Numbered from the stretch's first letter, positions 35,878-46,032 are shown. The stretch: 64,000 nucleotides of DNA from Pseudomonas frederiksbergensis (GCF_900105495.1 NZ_FNTF01000002.1:2765501-2829500); one strand, 5' to 3'. Numbers and translations are program-made. Notes: generated from the sequence alone by a model not told the origin.

Positions 35878-35927
35878 CTTGCCTTGCCGTGCGACTGTGA
35901 AAACCCGAATAGTGACGGATTATTGGC

Positions 35928-36428
35928 ATGGCGAAGAGCGAAGCAGCAGTAAAAGACCCCGCAACCAAAGGCAAACTCAAGCTGATCATTGTGATCGTGG
36001 TGGCCCTGCTGCTGGCGATCGGTTTGTCCGTGGGAGCAACCTGGTTCTTCATGCACAGCGCCCAGAGCAAACCTGCCGACGCGGCTGAAACCGCCCCGGT
36101 CGGCAAGCAGCCAGCGATTTTCGAGCCCATGGCTCCGGCCTTCGTGGCCAACTACAACCAGAACGGTCGTCAGCGCTACATGCAGGTGAGCATCACCATG
36201 CAGGGTCGCAATCAGGCCGATCTGGACGCGCTCAAAGTCCACATGCCCGTCATCCGCAATAACCTGGTCATGCTGTTCTCGGGACAGGATTTCGCCACGC
36301 TGGCATCGCCGGTCGGCCAGGAAATGTTGCGTCAGAAAGCCACGGCCAGCGTCCAGGAAGTGGCGCAGAAAGAACTCGGCAAAGTGGTCATCGAACAGTT
36401 GCTTTTCACTAATTTCGTACTGCAGTAG
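35928..36428 (+). CDS. fliL: Flagellar basal body protein FliL
   Basis: 166 residues. One membrane anchor near residues 17-37 (LIIVIVVALLLAIGLSVGAT) and a periplasmic stomatin-like domain with ending LGKVVIEQLLFTNFVLQ, the conserved FliL tail. It surrounds the stator and supports torque or stator stability. First gene of the fliL-flhB operon. Confidence 0.96.
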   Translation: MAKSEAAVKDPATKGKLKLIIVIVVALLLAIGLSVGATWFFMHSAQSKPADAAETAPVGKQPAIFEPMAPAFVANYNQNGRQRYMQVSITMQGRNQADLDALKVHMPVIRNNLVMLFSGQDFATLASPVGQEMLRQKATASVQEVAQKELGKVVIEQLLFTNFVLQ

Positions 36429-36437
36429 GAACACGAC

Positions 36438-37406
36438 ATGGCCGTGCAGGACCTGCTGTCCCAGGATGAGATCGATGCGCTGTTGCATGGCGTCGACGAT
36501 GGTCTGGTACAGACCGATACCGCTGCTGAACCCGGCAGCGTCAAAAGCTACGACCTGACCAGTCAGGATCGCATCGTCCGTGGGCGCATGCCGACCCTGG
36601 AAATGATCAACGAACGTTTCGCCCGTTACACCCGCATCAGCATGTTCAACATGCTGCGCCGCTCGGCGGACGTTGCCGTCGGTGGCGTGCAGGTGATGAA
36701 GTTCGGCGAATACGTGCACTCGCTGTACGTGCCGACCAGCCTCAACCTGGTCAAGATCAAACCGTTGCGCGGCACTGCGTTGTTCATCCTCGACGCCAAA
36801 CTGGTGTTCAAACTGGTGGACAACTTCTTCGGCGGCGACGGCCGACACGCGAAGATCGAAGGGCGTGAATTCACCCCCACCGAATTGCGTGTAGTGCGCA
36901 TGGTGCTGGAACAGGCCTTCGTCGATTTGAAAGAAGCCTGGCAGGCGATCATGGAAGTGAACTTCGAGTACATCAACTCGGAAGTGAACCCGGCCATGGC
37001 CAACATCGTCGGCCCGAGCGAAGCGATTGTGGTGTCGACGTTCCACATCGAACTCGATGGCGGTGGCGGCGACCTGCACGTGACCATGCCCTACTCGATG
37101 ATCGAACCCGTGCGCGAAATGCTCGACGCCGGCTTCCAGTCGGACCTCGACGATCAGGACGAACGCTGGGTCAACGCCTTGCGTCAGGACGTGCTGGACG
37201 TTGACGTACCGATCGGTGCCACGGTTGCCCGTCGCCAGTTGCGCCTGCGGGACATTCTGCACATGCAGCCGGGCGACATTATCCCGGTCGAGATGCCGGA
37301 CGAGATGATCATGCGCGCCAACGGCGTGCCTGCGTTCAAGGTCAAGATGGGGTCGCACAAAGGCAACCTCGCGTTGCAAGTGATCGAGCCGATCGAGCGC
37401 CGCTGA
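36438..37406 (+). CDS. fliM: Rotor switch protein FliM
   Basis: 322 residues. The N-terminal CheY-P docking peptide LLSQDEIDALLHGVDDG is intact (residues about 5-21). The middle GGXG-like domain includes YVPTSLNLVKIKPLRGTALF and FFGGDGRHAKIEGREFTPTE, and the C-terminal SpoA domain ends with LALQVIEPIERR. CheY-P bound here changes rotation sense. Starts nine bases after fliL. Confidence 0.98.
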   Translation: MAVQDLLSQDEIDALLHGVDDGLVQTDTAAEPGSVKSYDLTSQDRIVRGRMPTLEMINERFARYTRISMFNMLRRSADVAVGGVQVMKFGEYVHSLYVPTSLNLVKIKPLRGTALFILDAKLVFKLVDNFFGGDGRHAKIEGREFTPTELRVVRMVLEQAFVDLKEAWQAIMEVNFEYINSEVNPAMANIVGPSEAIVVSTFHIELDGGGGDLHVTMPYSMIEPVREMLDAGFQSDLDDQDERWVNALRQDVLDVDVPIGATVARRQLRLRDILHMQPGDIIPVEMPDEMIMRANGVPAFKVKMGSHKGNLALQVIEPIERR

Positions 37407-37478
37407 CCGGCGCTCCCAACCCCCTGTGCTTTTAACTGACGGCTCCTGATTGAAGGGATGCCCGCCGAGGACAAATTG

Positions 37479-37937
37479 ATGGCTAACGATATAAACACCC
37501 AGGACGACCAGGCGCTGGCTGATGAATGGGCTGCGGCCCTGGAAGAAACCGGCGACGCCGGGCAGGACGACATCGACGCCTTGCTGGCCGCCGACGCCGC
37601 CAGTTCGCCGTCCAACCGTCTGCCGATGGAAGAGTTCGGCAGCGTGCCGAAAAACCACGAACCGGTTACCCTCGACGGTCCGAACCTGGACGTGATTCTC
37701 GATATCCCGGTGTCGATTTCCATGGAAGTCGGCAGCACCGATATCAACATCCGCAACCTGCTGCAACTCAACCAGGGGTCGGTGATCGAGCTCGATCGCC
37801 TGGCCGGTGAGCCGCTGGACGTGCTGGTCAACGGCACGCTCATCGCCCACGGCGAAGTAGTGGTGGTCAACGAGAAGTTCGGCATCCGCCTGACCGACGT
37901 GATCAGCCCAAGCGAACGCATCAAGAAGTTGCGCTGA
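37479..37937 (+). CDS. fliN: Rotor switch protein FliN
   Basis: 152 residues. The C-terminal SpoA domain is typical (LDVILDIPVSISMEVGSTDI; GEVVVVNEKFGIRLTDVIS). The extended N-terminus holds QDDIDALLA, which looks like the FliM CheY-docking motif and is normal for Pseudomonas FliN. ATG 37479 is preferred because GAGGA (37467-37471) lies seven bases upstream; the ATG at 37458 has its GAAGGG directly against it. FliN forms the bottom of the C ring and docks FliH. Confidence 0.95.
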   Translation: MANDINTQDDQALADEWAAALEETGDAGQDDIDALLAADAASSPSNRLPMEEFGSVPKNHEPVTLDGPNLDVILDIPVSISMEVGSTDINIRNLLQLNQGSVIELDRLAGEPLDVLVNGTLIAHGEVVVVNEKFGIRLTDVISPSERIKKLR

Positions 37938-38396
37938 GTGAAAAAGGTTCTGGGGGGGTTGCCAGGGTTGGCGCTGGCCTTGCCGTTCAGCGTTATGGCT
38001 GCCGAGCCGGTGGCGACGGCTGCCAGCGCCGCCGCACCGGCGGTCAGCAGCGGTGTGGCCGGGCAATTGACGCAGTTGGTGTTCGGTTTGCTGCTGGTGC
38101 TGGGGTTGATCTTCTTCCTCGCCTGGTTGCTGCGCCGGGTCCAGCAGGCCGGGCCGGCCGGCAAAGGGCAGGTGATCGAGCTGATCGGTTCCCGCGCACT
38201 CGGCCCGCGTGACCGTCTGATGCTGGTGCAGGTCGGCAACGAGCAGATTCTGCTTGGCTTGAGCCCCGGCACCATCACCGCGCTGCACGTGCTCAAGGAG
38301 CCGGTGCAAGTGCCCGGCATTACTGAGAAAGCGACCCCCGAGTTTGCCCAGCGCCTGATGGAGCTGATGGGCAAGGATCATAAGGATAAGAAGTAA
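37938..38396 (+). CDS. fliO: Flagellar export protein FliO
   Basis: 152 residues. A short N-terminal hydrophobic leader ([18 protein letters not shown]), one main membrane segment near residues 35-55 ([20 protein letters not shown]) and the cytoplasmic FliO domain ([40 protein letters not shown]). It helps FliP assemble into the export gate. GTG start directly abuts the fliN stop; its stop overlaps the fliP ATG (TAATG). Confidence 0.93.
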   Translation: MKKVLGGLPGLALALPFSVMAAEPVATAASAAAPAVSSGVAGQLTQLVFGLLLVLGLIFFLAWLLRRVQQAGPAGKGQVIELIGSRALGPRDRLMLVQVGNEQILLGLSPGTITALHVLKEPVQVPGITEKATPEFAQRLMELMGKDHKDKK

Positions 38397-39154
38397 TGGG
38401 TGCGCTACGCATCATCTTGACGCTGGCGCTGATGCTGGCCGCGCCACTGGCGTTCGCCGCCGATCCGTTGTCGATCCCGGCGATTACCCTGGGTACCAAT
38501 GCCGAGGGTGCTCAGGAGTATTCGGTCAGCCTGCAAATCCTGCTGATCATGACCGCGCTGAGTTTTATCCCGGCATTCGTCATGCTGATGACCAGTTTCA
38601 CCCGGATCATCATCGTCTTCTCGATCCTGCGTCAGGCCCTGGGCCTGCAACAGACGCCGTCGAACCAGATCCTCACGGGCATGGCGCTGTTCCTGACCCT
38701 GTTCATCATGGCGCCGGTATTCGACCGGGTTAATCAGGATGCCTTGCAGCCGTATCTGGCGGAGAAACTCACCGCTCAAGACGCCGTGGCCAAGGCGCAG
38801 GTGCCGATCAAGGACTTCATGCTCGCCCAGACTCGCAGCAGCGATCTGGAGTTGTTCATGCGCTTGTCCAAACGCACTGATATCGCGTCGCCGGATCAGG
38901 CGCCGCTGACGATTCTGGTTCCGGCGTTTGTCACGTCCGAACTGAAAACCGCGTTCCAGATCGGTTTCATGATCTTCATTCCGTTCCTGATCATCGACCT
39001 GGTCGTGGCCAGTGTGCTGATGGCCATGGGTATGATGATGCTCTCGCCGCTGATCATTTCCCTGCCATTCAAGATCATGCTGTTCGTGCTGGTGGATGGC
39101 TGGGCATTGATCATCGGCACCCTGGCGAGCAGCTTCGGCGGTGTATCGCCATGA
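38396..39154 (+). CDS. fliP: Export gate protein FliP
   Basis: 252 residues. Cleavable signal peptide ([20 protein letters not shown]), then four membrane helices, with the FliP signatures [20 protein letters not shown] and [20 protein letters not shown] and the end [17 protein letters not shown]. Five copies with FliQ and FliR form the inner-membrane export gate. Overlaps fliO and fliQ. Confidence 0.98.
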   Translation: MGALRIILTLALMLAAPLAFAADPLSIPAITLGTNAEGAQEYSVSLQILLIMTALSFIPAFVMLMTSFTRIIIVFSILRQALGLQQTPSNQILTGMALFLTLFIMAPVFDRVNQDALQPYLAEKLTAQDAVAKAQVPIKDFMLAQTRSSDLELFMRLSKRTDIASPDQAPLTILVPAFVTSELKTAFQIGFMIFIPFLIIDLVVASVLMAMGMMMLSPLIISLPFKIMLFVLVDGWALIIGTLASSFGGVSP

Positions 39155-39420
39155 CGCCAGAAGTTGCGGTAGACATCTTCCGGGAAGCGCTGTGGCTGAC
39201 CACCATGATGGTTGCCGTGCTGGTGATTCCGAGTTTGCTTGTGGGCCTGTTGGTGGCGATGTTCCAGGCCGCGACCCAGATCAACGAACAGACCCTGAGC
39301 TTCCTGCCGCGTCTGCTGGTGATGCTGGTGACGTTGATCGTCGCCGGTCCGTGGCTGGTGCAGACCTTCATGGAATACATCCTGCAGTTGTACGGCAGTA
39401 TTCCTCAGGTCATCGGTTAA
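39151..39420 (+). CDS. fliQ: Export gate protein FliQ
   Basis: 89 residues with two hydrophobic hairpin helices ([20 protein letters not shown] and [20 protein letters not shown]), typical for FliQ, and [16 protein letters not shown] between them. Part of the FliPQR gate. ATGA overlap with fliP; fliR starts three bases later. Confidence 0.97.
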   Translation: MTPEVAVDIFREALWLTTMMVAVLVIPSLLVGLLVAMFQAATQINEQTLSFLPRLLVMLVTLIVAGPWLVQTFMEYILQLYGSIPQVIG

Positions 39421-39423
39421 ACC

Positions 39424-40206
39424 ATGTCGCTGCTCCAGCTGACCGATACCCAGATCAGTACCTGGGTGGCGACGTTCATGCTGCCGCTGTTTCGTATCGG
39501 CGCCTTGCTGATGGTCATGCCGGTTTTCGGCACGACCCTGGTGCCTACGCGAGTGCGCCTATATTTCGCCTTGGCGATTACATTGGTGATCGCTCCCGGC
39601 CTGCCGCCGATGCCGCCGGTCAATGCGCTGGACTTGAGCGGTTTGCTGCTGATTGCCGAGCAGATCCTCGTCGGTGCCGTGCTGGGATTCTCCTTGCAAC
39701 TGTTCTTCCAGGCCTTTGTGGTCGCCGGGCAGATCGTCTCCATTCAGATGGGTATGGGTTTCGCTTCGATGGTCGATCCCACCAACGGTGTCTCGGTGGC
39801 GGTGATCGGGCAGTTCTTCACCATGCTGGTGACGCTGTTGTTCCTGTCCATGAACGGCCACCTGGTGGTGTTCGAAGTCCTTACCGAAAGCTTTACTACG
39901 TTGCCGGTCGGTAGCGGGTTGATGGTCAATCATTTCTGGGAACTGGCCGGCAAGCTCGGCTGGGTCCTCGGTGCTGCGCTGTTGCTGGTGTTGCCGGCAA
40001 TCACCGCGTTGCTGGTGGTCAACATCGCCTTTGGCGTGATGACCCGGGCTGCGCCGCAGTTGAACATCTTTTCTATCGGCTTCCCGCTGACACTGGTGCT
40101 CGGGCTGTTCATCGTCTGGGTCGGGCTGGCGGACATTATCAATCAGTATCAACCGCTGGCCTCCGAGGCCTTGCAGTTGTTACGCGAACTGGCACGGGCG
40201 CGCTGA
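39424..40206 (+). CDS. fliR: Export gate protein FliR
   Basis: 260 residues, five to six membrane helices. Family features are TFMLPLFRIGALLMVMPVFG, the VGAVLGFSLQLFFQAFVVAG region and SMVDPTNGVSVAVIGQFF. One copy completes the FliP5Q4R1 gate. Starts with ATG three bases after fliQ and is followed by flhB after three bases. Confidence 0.97.
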   Translation: MSLLQLTDTQISTWVATFMLPLFRIGALLMVMPVFGTTLVPTRVRLYFALAITLVIAPGLPPMPPVNALDLSGLLLIAEQILVGAVLGFSLQLFFQAFVVAGQIVSIQMGMGFASMVDPTNGVSVAVIGQFFTMLVTLLFLSMNGHLVVFEVLTESFTTLPVGSGLMVNHFWELAGKLGWVLGAALLLVLPAITALLVVNIAFGVMTRAAPQLNIFSIGFPLTLVLGLFIVWVGLADIINQYQPLASEALQLLRELARAR

Positions 40207-40209
40207 GTC

Positions 40210-41349
40210 ATGGCTGAGAGCGAAAGCGGTCAGGACAAAACAGAAGACCCCACCGAGAAACGCAAGAAGGATTCTCGCGAGAAGGGCGAGATCGCGCGTT
40301 CCAAGGAACTAAATACCTTGGCCGTCATGCTTGCCGGCGCCGGTGGATTGCTGATTTTTGGCGGAGCCCTGGCCCAGGATCTGATGGAGCTGATGCGTAT
40401 GAATTTCTCGCTCTCGCGGGAGGTGATTCTGGATCAGCGTTCCATGGGCACTTACCTGCTGCATTCGGGGCAGATTGCCCTCTTCGCGATTCAGCCGGTA
40501 ATGATTACCTTGCTGCTGGCGGCGTTGATCGGGCCGATTTCTCTCGGCGGCTGGCTGTTCGCAGCGGGTTCCATGGCGCCCAAGTTCAGCCGTATGAACC
40601 CCGGCGCGGGCCTGAAACGGATGTTCTCGACCAAAGCGTTGGTGGAGTTGCTCAAGGCGCTGGCCAAGTTTTTCATCGTGTTGTTCGTGGCATTGGCCGT
40701 GTTGTCCTCGGACATCGACGATTTGCTGCGCATCGCTCATGAGCCACTGGACATGGCGATCATCCATAGCCTGCAATTGGTGGGTTGGAGCACGTTGTGG
40801 ATGGCCTGCGGGCTGATCATCATCGCCGCAGTGGACGTGCCGGTGCAGCTTTGGGAAAGCCACAAGAAACTGCTGATGACCAAGCAGGAAGTACGTGACG
40901 AGCATAAGGATCAGGAAGGGAAGCCAGAAGTTAAACAGCGCATTCGCCAGTTGCAGCGCGAAATGTCCCAGCGCCGGATGATGGCGGCGATCCCCGATGC
41001 CGATGTGGTCATCACCAACCCGACCCACTACGCCGTAGCGCTCAAGTACGACCCGGACAAGGGTGGGGCGCCGATGCTGATTGCCAAGGGCAGCGACTTC
41101 CTGGCTTTGAAAATCCGTGAAATCGCGGTGGCCAACGAAGTGCTGCTGCTTGAGTCGCCGGCACTGGCGCGTTCGATCTACCACTCCACCGAGCTTGATC
41201 AGGAAATCCCTGGCGGGCTCTACCTTGCTGTCGCCCAGGTGCTCGCTTACGTCTACCAGATCCGCCAGCACCGTGCCGGCAAGGGTAAGCGCCCGGATCC
41301 GCTAAAGGGCGACCTGCCGATTCCGCCCGACCTGCGGCGCGACACCTGA
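40210..41349 (+). CDS. flhB: Export switch protein FlhB
   Basis: 379 residues. Polar N-terminus (SESGQDKTEDPTEKRKKDSR), four membrane helices to about residue 215, and a cytoplasmic domain with the self-cleavage site NPTH at N270-P271. Cleavage lets FliK change export from hook to filament proteins. A second gene for the C-terminal domain alone lies at 60470-60799. Last gene of the fliL operon; a REP doublet follows. Confidence 0.98.
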   Translation: MAESESGQDKTEDPTEKRKKDSREKGEIARSKELNTLAVMLAGAGGLLIFGGALAQDLMELMRMNFSLSREVILDQRSMGTYLLHSGQIALFAIQPVMITLLLAALIGPISLGGWLFAAGSMAPKFSRMNPGAGLKRMFSTKALVELLKALAKFFIVLFVALAVLSSDIDDLLRIAHEPLDMAIIHSLQLVGWSTLWMACGLIIIAAVDVPVQLWESHKKLLMTKQEVRDEHKDQEGKPEVKQRIRQLQREMSQRRMMAAIPDADVVITNPTHYAVALKYDPDKGGAPMLIAKGSDFLALKIREIAVANEVLLLESPALARSIYHSTELDQEIPGGLYLAVAQVLAYVYQIRQHRAGKGKRPDPLKGDLPIPPDLRRDT

Positions 41350-41360
41350 GAGAGGCGCGT

Positions 41361-41467
41361 GTAGCAGCTGTCGAGCCTGCGAGGCTGCGTTCGGCTGCGC
41401 AGCAGCCGTGAAACTCTGGCGAGGACTTCGTCCTCGGACGCAGCCTCGCAGGCTCGACAGCTGCTAC
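41361..41467. repeat. REP doublet (REPIN-like) between flhB and flhA
   Basis: Arms 41361-41389 and 41439-41467 are exact 29-base reverse complements. The arm contains GTAGCAGCTGTCGAGCCTGC, related to but different from the element at 25646. A small hairpin GAGGACTTCGTCCTC lies in the middle. Separates the fliL and flhA operons. Confidence 0.9.
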
Positions 41468-41539
41468 AGGCGTTGAGCGGCCGGACCAGGCACTGCAAAT
41501 TCCTTGATAAACCCCTCTATTTCCCGCCTCTGCAAAAGT

Positions 41540-41555
41540 TGGAAGGCTTCTTGCA
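41540..41555 (+). promoter_or_regulatory. Sigma-54 promoter of flhA
   Basis: TGGAAGG-CTTC-TTGCA; GG and GC elements intact with correct offset, the CAC part of the -24 box is poor. 62 bases before the flhA start. Expected for flhA in Pseudomonas. Confidence 0.7.
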
Positions 41556-41617
41556 GTAGCCGCTCTGCGCCCACTTCAGGCGTCAAAAAGTTTGCTTTAA
41601 AGGAACGGGGAAAACCG

Positions 41618-43747
41618 GTGGATCGCTCTCAGTTATTCAACACTGCACGCACAAACGTTGCCGACCTGAGTCGAGGCAATCTGGGTGTGCCGTTGTTGCT
41701 GCTGGTCATGCTGGCGATGATGATGTTGCCGGTGCCGCCGTTCCTGCTGGACGTGTTCTTCACGTTCAACATCGCGTTGTCGATTGTCGTGTTGCTGGTC
41801 TGTGTTTACGCGTTGCGGCCGCTGGATTTCGCGGTGTTCCCGACCATCCTGCTGGTGGCGACCCTGTTGCGACTGGCGCTCAACGTGGCCTCCACGCGGG
41901 TGGTGATGCTCCACGGTCAGGACGGCCATGCCGCCGCCGGTAAGGTGATCCAGGCCTTCGGCGAGGTGGTGATCGGCGGTAACTACGTGGTCGGTATCGT
42001 CGTCTTCGCGATTTTGATGATCATCAACTTCGTCGTGGTGACCAAGGGTGCCGGACGGATTTCCGAGGTGAGCGCGCGTTTCACCCTCGATGCGATGCCT
42101 GGTAAACAAATGGCGATCGACGCCGACTTGAACGCCGGTCTGATCGACCAGAACCAGGCCAAGCTGCGCCGGATGGAAGTGGCCCAGGAAGCCGAGTTCT
42201 ACGGTTCCATGGACGGTGCCAGCAAATTCGTTCGCGGTGACGCCATTGCCGGCCTGCTGATTCTGTTCATCAACCTGATCGGCGGCATGGCGGTCGGTAT
42301 CTTCCAGCACGGCATGACCTTCGGCGATGCCGGTCGGGTGTACGCCTTGTTGACCATCGGTGACGGTTTGGTGGCGCAATTGCCATCACTGCTTTTATCG
42401 ACAGCTGCGGCAATCATGGTGACCCGTGCTTCCGGCTCGGAAGACATGGGCAAGCAGATCAATCGCCAGATGTTCGCCTCGCCCAAAGCGTTGGCGGTGG
42501 CGGCGGGTTTGATGGCGGTGATGGGCCTCGTGCCGGGCATGCCGCACTTTTCCTTTCTCAGCATGGCAGCCCTGGCGGCGGGCGGCGCGTACCTGTTCTG
42601 GAAGAAGCAGAACGTGGTCAAGGTACAGGCCCTGCAAGAGGTCAAGCGTCAGCAGGAATTGCTGCCATCGCCGGCTCGCGCTCAGGAAACCAAGGAGCTT
42701 GGCTGGGATGACGTCACGCCGATCGACATGATCGGCCTGGAAGTCGGCTACCGACTGATTCCCTTGGTGGACCGTAATCAGGGTGGTCAATTGCTGGCGC
42801 GAATCAAGGGCGTGCGCAAGAAGCTGTCCCAGGATCTGGGCTTCCTGATGCCGACCGTGCATATCCGTGACAACCTCGACCTGGCGCCAAGTGCCTACCG
42901 CCTGACCCTGATGGGGGTGATCCTGGCCGAAGCGGAGATTTACCCGGATCGCGAGTTGGCGATCAACCCGGGCCAGGTCTACGGCACGCTCAACGGCATT
43001 ACCGCCAAAGATCCGGCTTTCGGCCTGGAGGCGGTCTGGATCGAAATCAGCCAGCGTGCCCAGGCCCAATCCCTCGGTTACACCGTGGTCGATGCCAGTA
43101 CGGTAGTGGCAACCCACTTGAACCAGATTCTCTACAAGCATTCGAGTGAGTTGATCGGTCACGAAGAAGTGCAGCAACTCATGCAATTGCTGGCCAAAAG
43201 CTCGCCAAAACTGGCTGAAGAACTGGTGCCGGGCGTGGTGTCGCTGTCGCAGCTGCTCAAAGTATTGCAGGCGTTGCTGGCCGAACAGGTGCCAGTTCGC
43301 GATATCCGCAGCATTGCCGAGGCCATCGCCAACAACGCCAGCAAGAGTCAAGATACTGCCGCGCTGGTGGCCGCGGTGCGCGTCGGCGTATCCCGTGCAA
43401 TCGTCCAAAGCATTGTAGGCACTGACTCCGAGCTGCCAGTGATCACCCTGGAGCCAAGGTTGGAACAAATATTGCTCAATAGTCTTCAGAAGGCAGGACA
43501 AGGCTCGGAAGAGGGTGTTCTGCTGGAGCCAAGCATGGCTGAGAAACTGCAACGTTCGTTGATCGACGCGGCGCAGCGTCAGGAAATGCAAGGTCAACCG
43601 GTGATTCTGCTGGTCGCCGGTCCGGTTCGCGCGATGCTGTCGCGATTCGGCCGATTGGCAGTCCCGGGTTTGCATGTGTTGGCTTACCAGGAAATACCTG
43701 ACAACAAGCAAGTGACCATCGTTGCGACAGTAGGGCCCAACGGCTGA
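41618..43747 (+). CDS. flhA: Export gate protein FlhA
   Basis: 709 residues. Membrane half (about 1-330) with eight helices and the FHIPEP signature region (VFPTILLVATLLRLALNVAS TRVV), then a large cytoplasmic half that forms a nine-fold ring and binds chaperone-substrate pairs. The GTG at 41618 gives the known family N-terminus (MDRSQLF...) and has GGGGA six bases upstream; the frame is open for 38 more codons upstream, but that crosses the promoter. Confidence 0.97.
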   Translation: MDRSQLFNTARTNVADLSRGNLGVPLLLLVMLAMMMLPVPPFLLDVFFTFNIALSIVVLLVCVYALRPLDFAVFPTILLVATLLRLALNVASTRVVMLHGQDGHAAAGKVIQAFGEVVIGGNYVVGIVVFAILMIINFVVVTKGAGRISEVSARFTLDAMPGKQMAIDADLNAGLIDQNQAKLRRMEVAQEAEFYGSMDGASKFVRGDAIAGLLILFINLIGGMAVGIFQHGMTFGDAGRVYALLTIGDGLVAQLPSLLLSTAAAIMVTRASGSEDMGKQINRQMFASPKALAVAAGLMAVMGLVPGMPHFSFLSMAALAAGGAYLFWKKQNVVKVQALQEVKRQQELLPSPARAQETKELGWDDVTPIDMIGLEVGYRLIPLVDRNQGGQLLARIKGVRKKLSQDLGFLMPTVHIRDNLDLAPSAYRLTLMGVILAEAEIYPDRELAINPGQVYGTLNGITAKDPAFGLEAVWIEISQRAQAQSLGYTVVDASTVVATHLNQILYKHSSELIGHEEVQQLMQLLAKSSPKLAEELVPGVVSLSQLLKVLQALLAEQVPVRDIRSIAEAIANNASKSQDTAALVAAVRVGVSRAIVQSIVGTDSELPVITLEPRLEQILLNSLQKAGQGSEEGVLLEPSMAEKLQRSLIDAAQRQEMQGQPVILLVAGPVRAMLSRFGRLAVPGLHVLAYQEIPDNKQVTIVATVGPNG

Positions 43748-43758
43748 GGTAGTGGTTT

Positions 43759-45087
43759 ATGCAAGTTAAGCGTTTTTTCGCCGCCGATATGCGTCAGGCC
43801 ATGAAACTGGTTCGTGATGAGCTGGGCGCTGATGCCGCCATCATTGGCAACCGCCGGATCGCCGGTGGTGTCGAGCTGACGGCTGCCCTGGATTACAAGT
43901 TGTCGGCGCTGGCCCCGCGCGTTCCGAACATGGAACTCGAAGACGAGCTGCGCAAGACCCAGTCGCGGATCGTCACCGCCCAGGCCGAACTGAGCCTGCG
44001 CAGCGATGGCGAGAGCGACAAGTCCACCAATCGCCAATTGTTCGCCGGCCTGCCACTGACCGCCGCCGAGCCGCTGATCGAACCGACGTACACCGAACCC
44101 CATCGTCCTGCACCGGTTGCGGCACCAGCCTCTGGTGGCGTTGACCCACGGGCGTTCGACTCGATGCGTTTCGAGCTCAACAGCCTGCGCGAACTGATGG
44201 AAGTGCAACTCGGCTCCCTGGCCTGGAATCAGCTGCAAGGCAGCCGTCCGGCCCAGGCCAATCTTTGGCGTCGCCTGCAACGCATCGGCCTGTCCGGCCC
44301 GTTGTCGCGCGATTTGCTGGCGCTGATTACCGATATTGAAGAACCTCGTCAGGCCTGGCGCATGTTGCTGGCACACCTGGCGCGGATGATCGCCACACCG
44401 GAAGTCGAGCCTCTGGAGGAGGGCGGCGTGATTGCCATGGTCGGTCCTGCCGGCATGGGCAAGACCACTACCCTGGCCAAGCTCGCGGCCCGTTACGTGC
44501 TCAAGTACGGCGCGCAGAATATCGCGCTGGTCAGCATGGACAGTTTCCGTATTGGTGCTCAGGAACAACTCAAGACGTTGGGCCGGATCCTCAATGTGTC
44601 GGTGACTCACGTCGATCCGGGGCAGTCACTGGTACAGGCGCTGGAGCCCTTGCTGCGCAAACGCGTGGTGCTGATCGATACCGCGGGCCTTCAGGCCAGC
44701 GATCCGGCACTGCGCATGCAGCTCGAAAGCCTGGCCGGTCGTGGCATCAAATCGAAAAATTATCTGGTTTTGGCAACCACCAGCCAAAAACAGGTTCTAA
44801 CGGCCGCTTATCACAGTTACAAGCGTTGTGGGCTCGCTGGCTGCATCCTGACTAAACTGGATGAAACGGCAAGTCTGGGCGAGGTGTTGAGCCTGGCCAT
44901 CAGTCATGAATTGCCGGTGGCCTACCTGACCGATGGCCCGCGGATCCCGGATGATTTGCATCTGCCGCGTCGTCATCAGTTGGTCAGTCGCGCCGTAAGC
45001 GTGCAAATGCAAGAAGAACCCAGCGAAGAAGCCATGGCTGACATGTTCGCTGATATTTACCACAGCCCGACCAAGCAGGTGGGCTGA
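43759..45087 (+). CDS. flhF: Polar flagellum placement GTPase FlhF
   Basis: 442 residues, SRP-type GTPase. N-terminal B domain (MQVKRFFAADMRQAMKLVRD), helical N domain, and G domain with P-loop VGPAGMGKTTTLAKLAA (about 227-243), then SMDSFRIGAQEQLKTLG and LIDTAGL. It marks the cell pole for flagellar assembly by recruiting FliF. Together with FleN it fixes number and place. Begins 11 bases after flhA. Confidence 0.97.
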   Translation: MQVKRFFAADMRQAMKLVRDELGADAAIIGNRRIAGGVELTAALDYKLSALAPRVPNMELEDELRKTQSRIVTAQAELSLRSDGESDKSTNRQLFAGLPLTAAEPLIEPTYTEPHRPAPVAAPASGGVDPRAFDSMRFELNSLRELMEVQLGSLAWNQLQGSRPAQANLWRRLQRIGLSGPLSRDLLALITDIEEPRQAWRMLLAHLARMIATPEVEPLEEGGVIAMVGPAGMGKTTTLAKLAARYVLKYGAQNIALVSMDSFRIGAQEQLKTLGRILNVSVTHVDPGQSLVQALEPLLRKRVVLIDTAGLQASDPALRMQLESLAGRGIKSKNYLVLATTSQKQVLTAAYHSYKRCGLAGCILTKLDETASLGEVLSLAISHELPVAYLTDGPRIPDDLHLPRRHQLVSRAVSVQMQEEPSEEAMADMFADIYHSPTKQVG

Positions 45088-45201
45088 GGTACTAATGACA
45101 GTTTTTGTACCTACATCGATGGCCTGCCATGCATTGTTCAGTTAATGAACGCGCAGCCAGTAATGTGGCCTCCGTCTAAGTAAGACAAGGTAAAGAAATT
45201 C

Positions 45202-46032
45202 ATGGGCAGCATGCATCCCGTACAGGTGATCGCGGTGACCGGCGGCAAAGGTGGCGTCGGGAAGACTAACGTGTCAGTGAACTTGTCCCTGGCTCTAGCT
45301 GAGCTCGGTCGGCGCGTCATGCTGTTGGACGCCGATCTGGGGCTGGCGAACGTCGACGTCCTGCTGGGGCTGACACCCAAACGTACGTTGGCCGACGTGA
45401 TCGAAGGCCGCTGCGAGCTGCGCGACGTACTGTTGCAGGGCCCTGGCGGCATCCGCATCGTTCCGGCCGCGTCCGGCACACAGAGCATGGTTCATTTGAG
45501 CCCGGCCCAGCACGCCGGCCTGATCCAGGCGTTCAGCGATATCGGCGACAACCTCGACGTGCTGGTGATCGACACCGCGGCGGGCATCGGTGACTCGGTC
45601 GTCAGTTTCGTCCGCGCAGCGCAAGAAGTCTTGCTGGTGGTCTGCGACGAACCGACCTCGATTACCGATGCTTACGCACTGATCAAACTGCTGAACCGCG
45701 ATTACGGCATGAACCGCTTCCGCGTCCTGGCCAACATGGCCCAGAGCCCGCAGGAAGGGCGCAACCTGTTCGCCAAGTTGACCAAGGTCACGGATCGCTT
45801 CCTTGACGTCGCCTTACAATACGTCGGCGCGGTGCCTTACGACGAAAGTGTGCGCAAGGCTGTGCAGAAGCAGCGCGCCGTCTACGAAGCCTTCCCGCGG
45901 TCCAAGTGCTCACTGGCGTTCAAGGCCATTGCCCAGAAGGTCGATACCTGGCCGCTGCCTGCCAACCCGCGTGGGCACCTGGAGTTTTTCGTCGAGCGCC
46001 TCGTGCAACAGACCGCAGGACCTGTGCTATGA
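45202..46032 (+). CDS. fleN: Flagellar number regulator FleN (FlhG)
   Basis: 276 residues, ParA/MinD-type ATPase with the deviant Walker A GGKGGVGKTNVSVNL (about 14-28), DADLGLANVDVLLGL, and LVIDTAAGIGDSV. It restrains FleQ and stimulates FlhF-linked control, limiting cells to few flagella. The 114-base gap before it has no clear sigma-54 site. ATGA overlap with fliA. Confidence 0.97.
   Translation: MGSMHPVQVIAVTGGKGGVGKTNVSVNLSLALAELGRRVMLLDADLGLANVDVLLGLTPKRTLADVIEGRCELRDVLLQGPGGIRIVPAASGTQSMVHLSPAQHAGLIQAFSDIGDNLDVLVIDTAAGIGDSVVSFVRAAQEVLLVVCDEPTSITDAYALIKLLNRDYGMNRFRVLANMAQSPQEGRNLFAKLTKVTDRFLDVALQYVGAVPYDESVRKAVQKQRAVYEAFPRSKCSLAFKAIAQKVDTWPLPANPRGHLEFFVERLVQQTAGPVL

Noticed and set aside
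35826-38381. Long open frame of 851 codons on the - strand opposite fliL-fliM-fliN-fliO
   Set aside because: It is the antisense shadow of GC-rich, codon-biased genes on the + strand; His/Gln/Val-rich product, no family pattern and no ribosome site.
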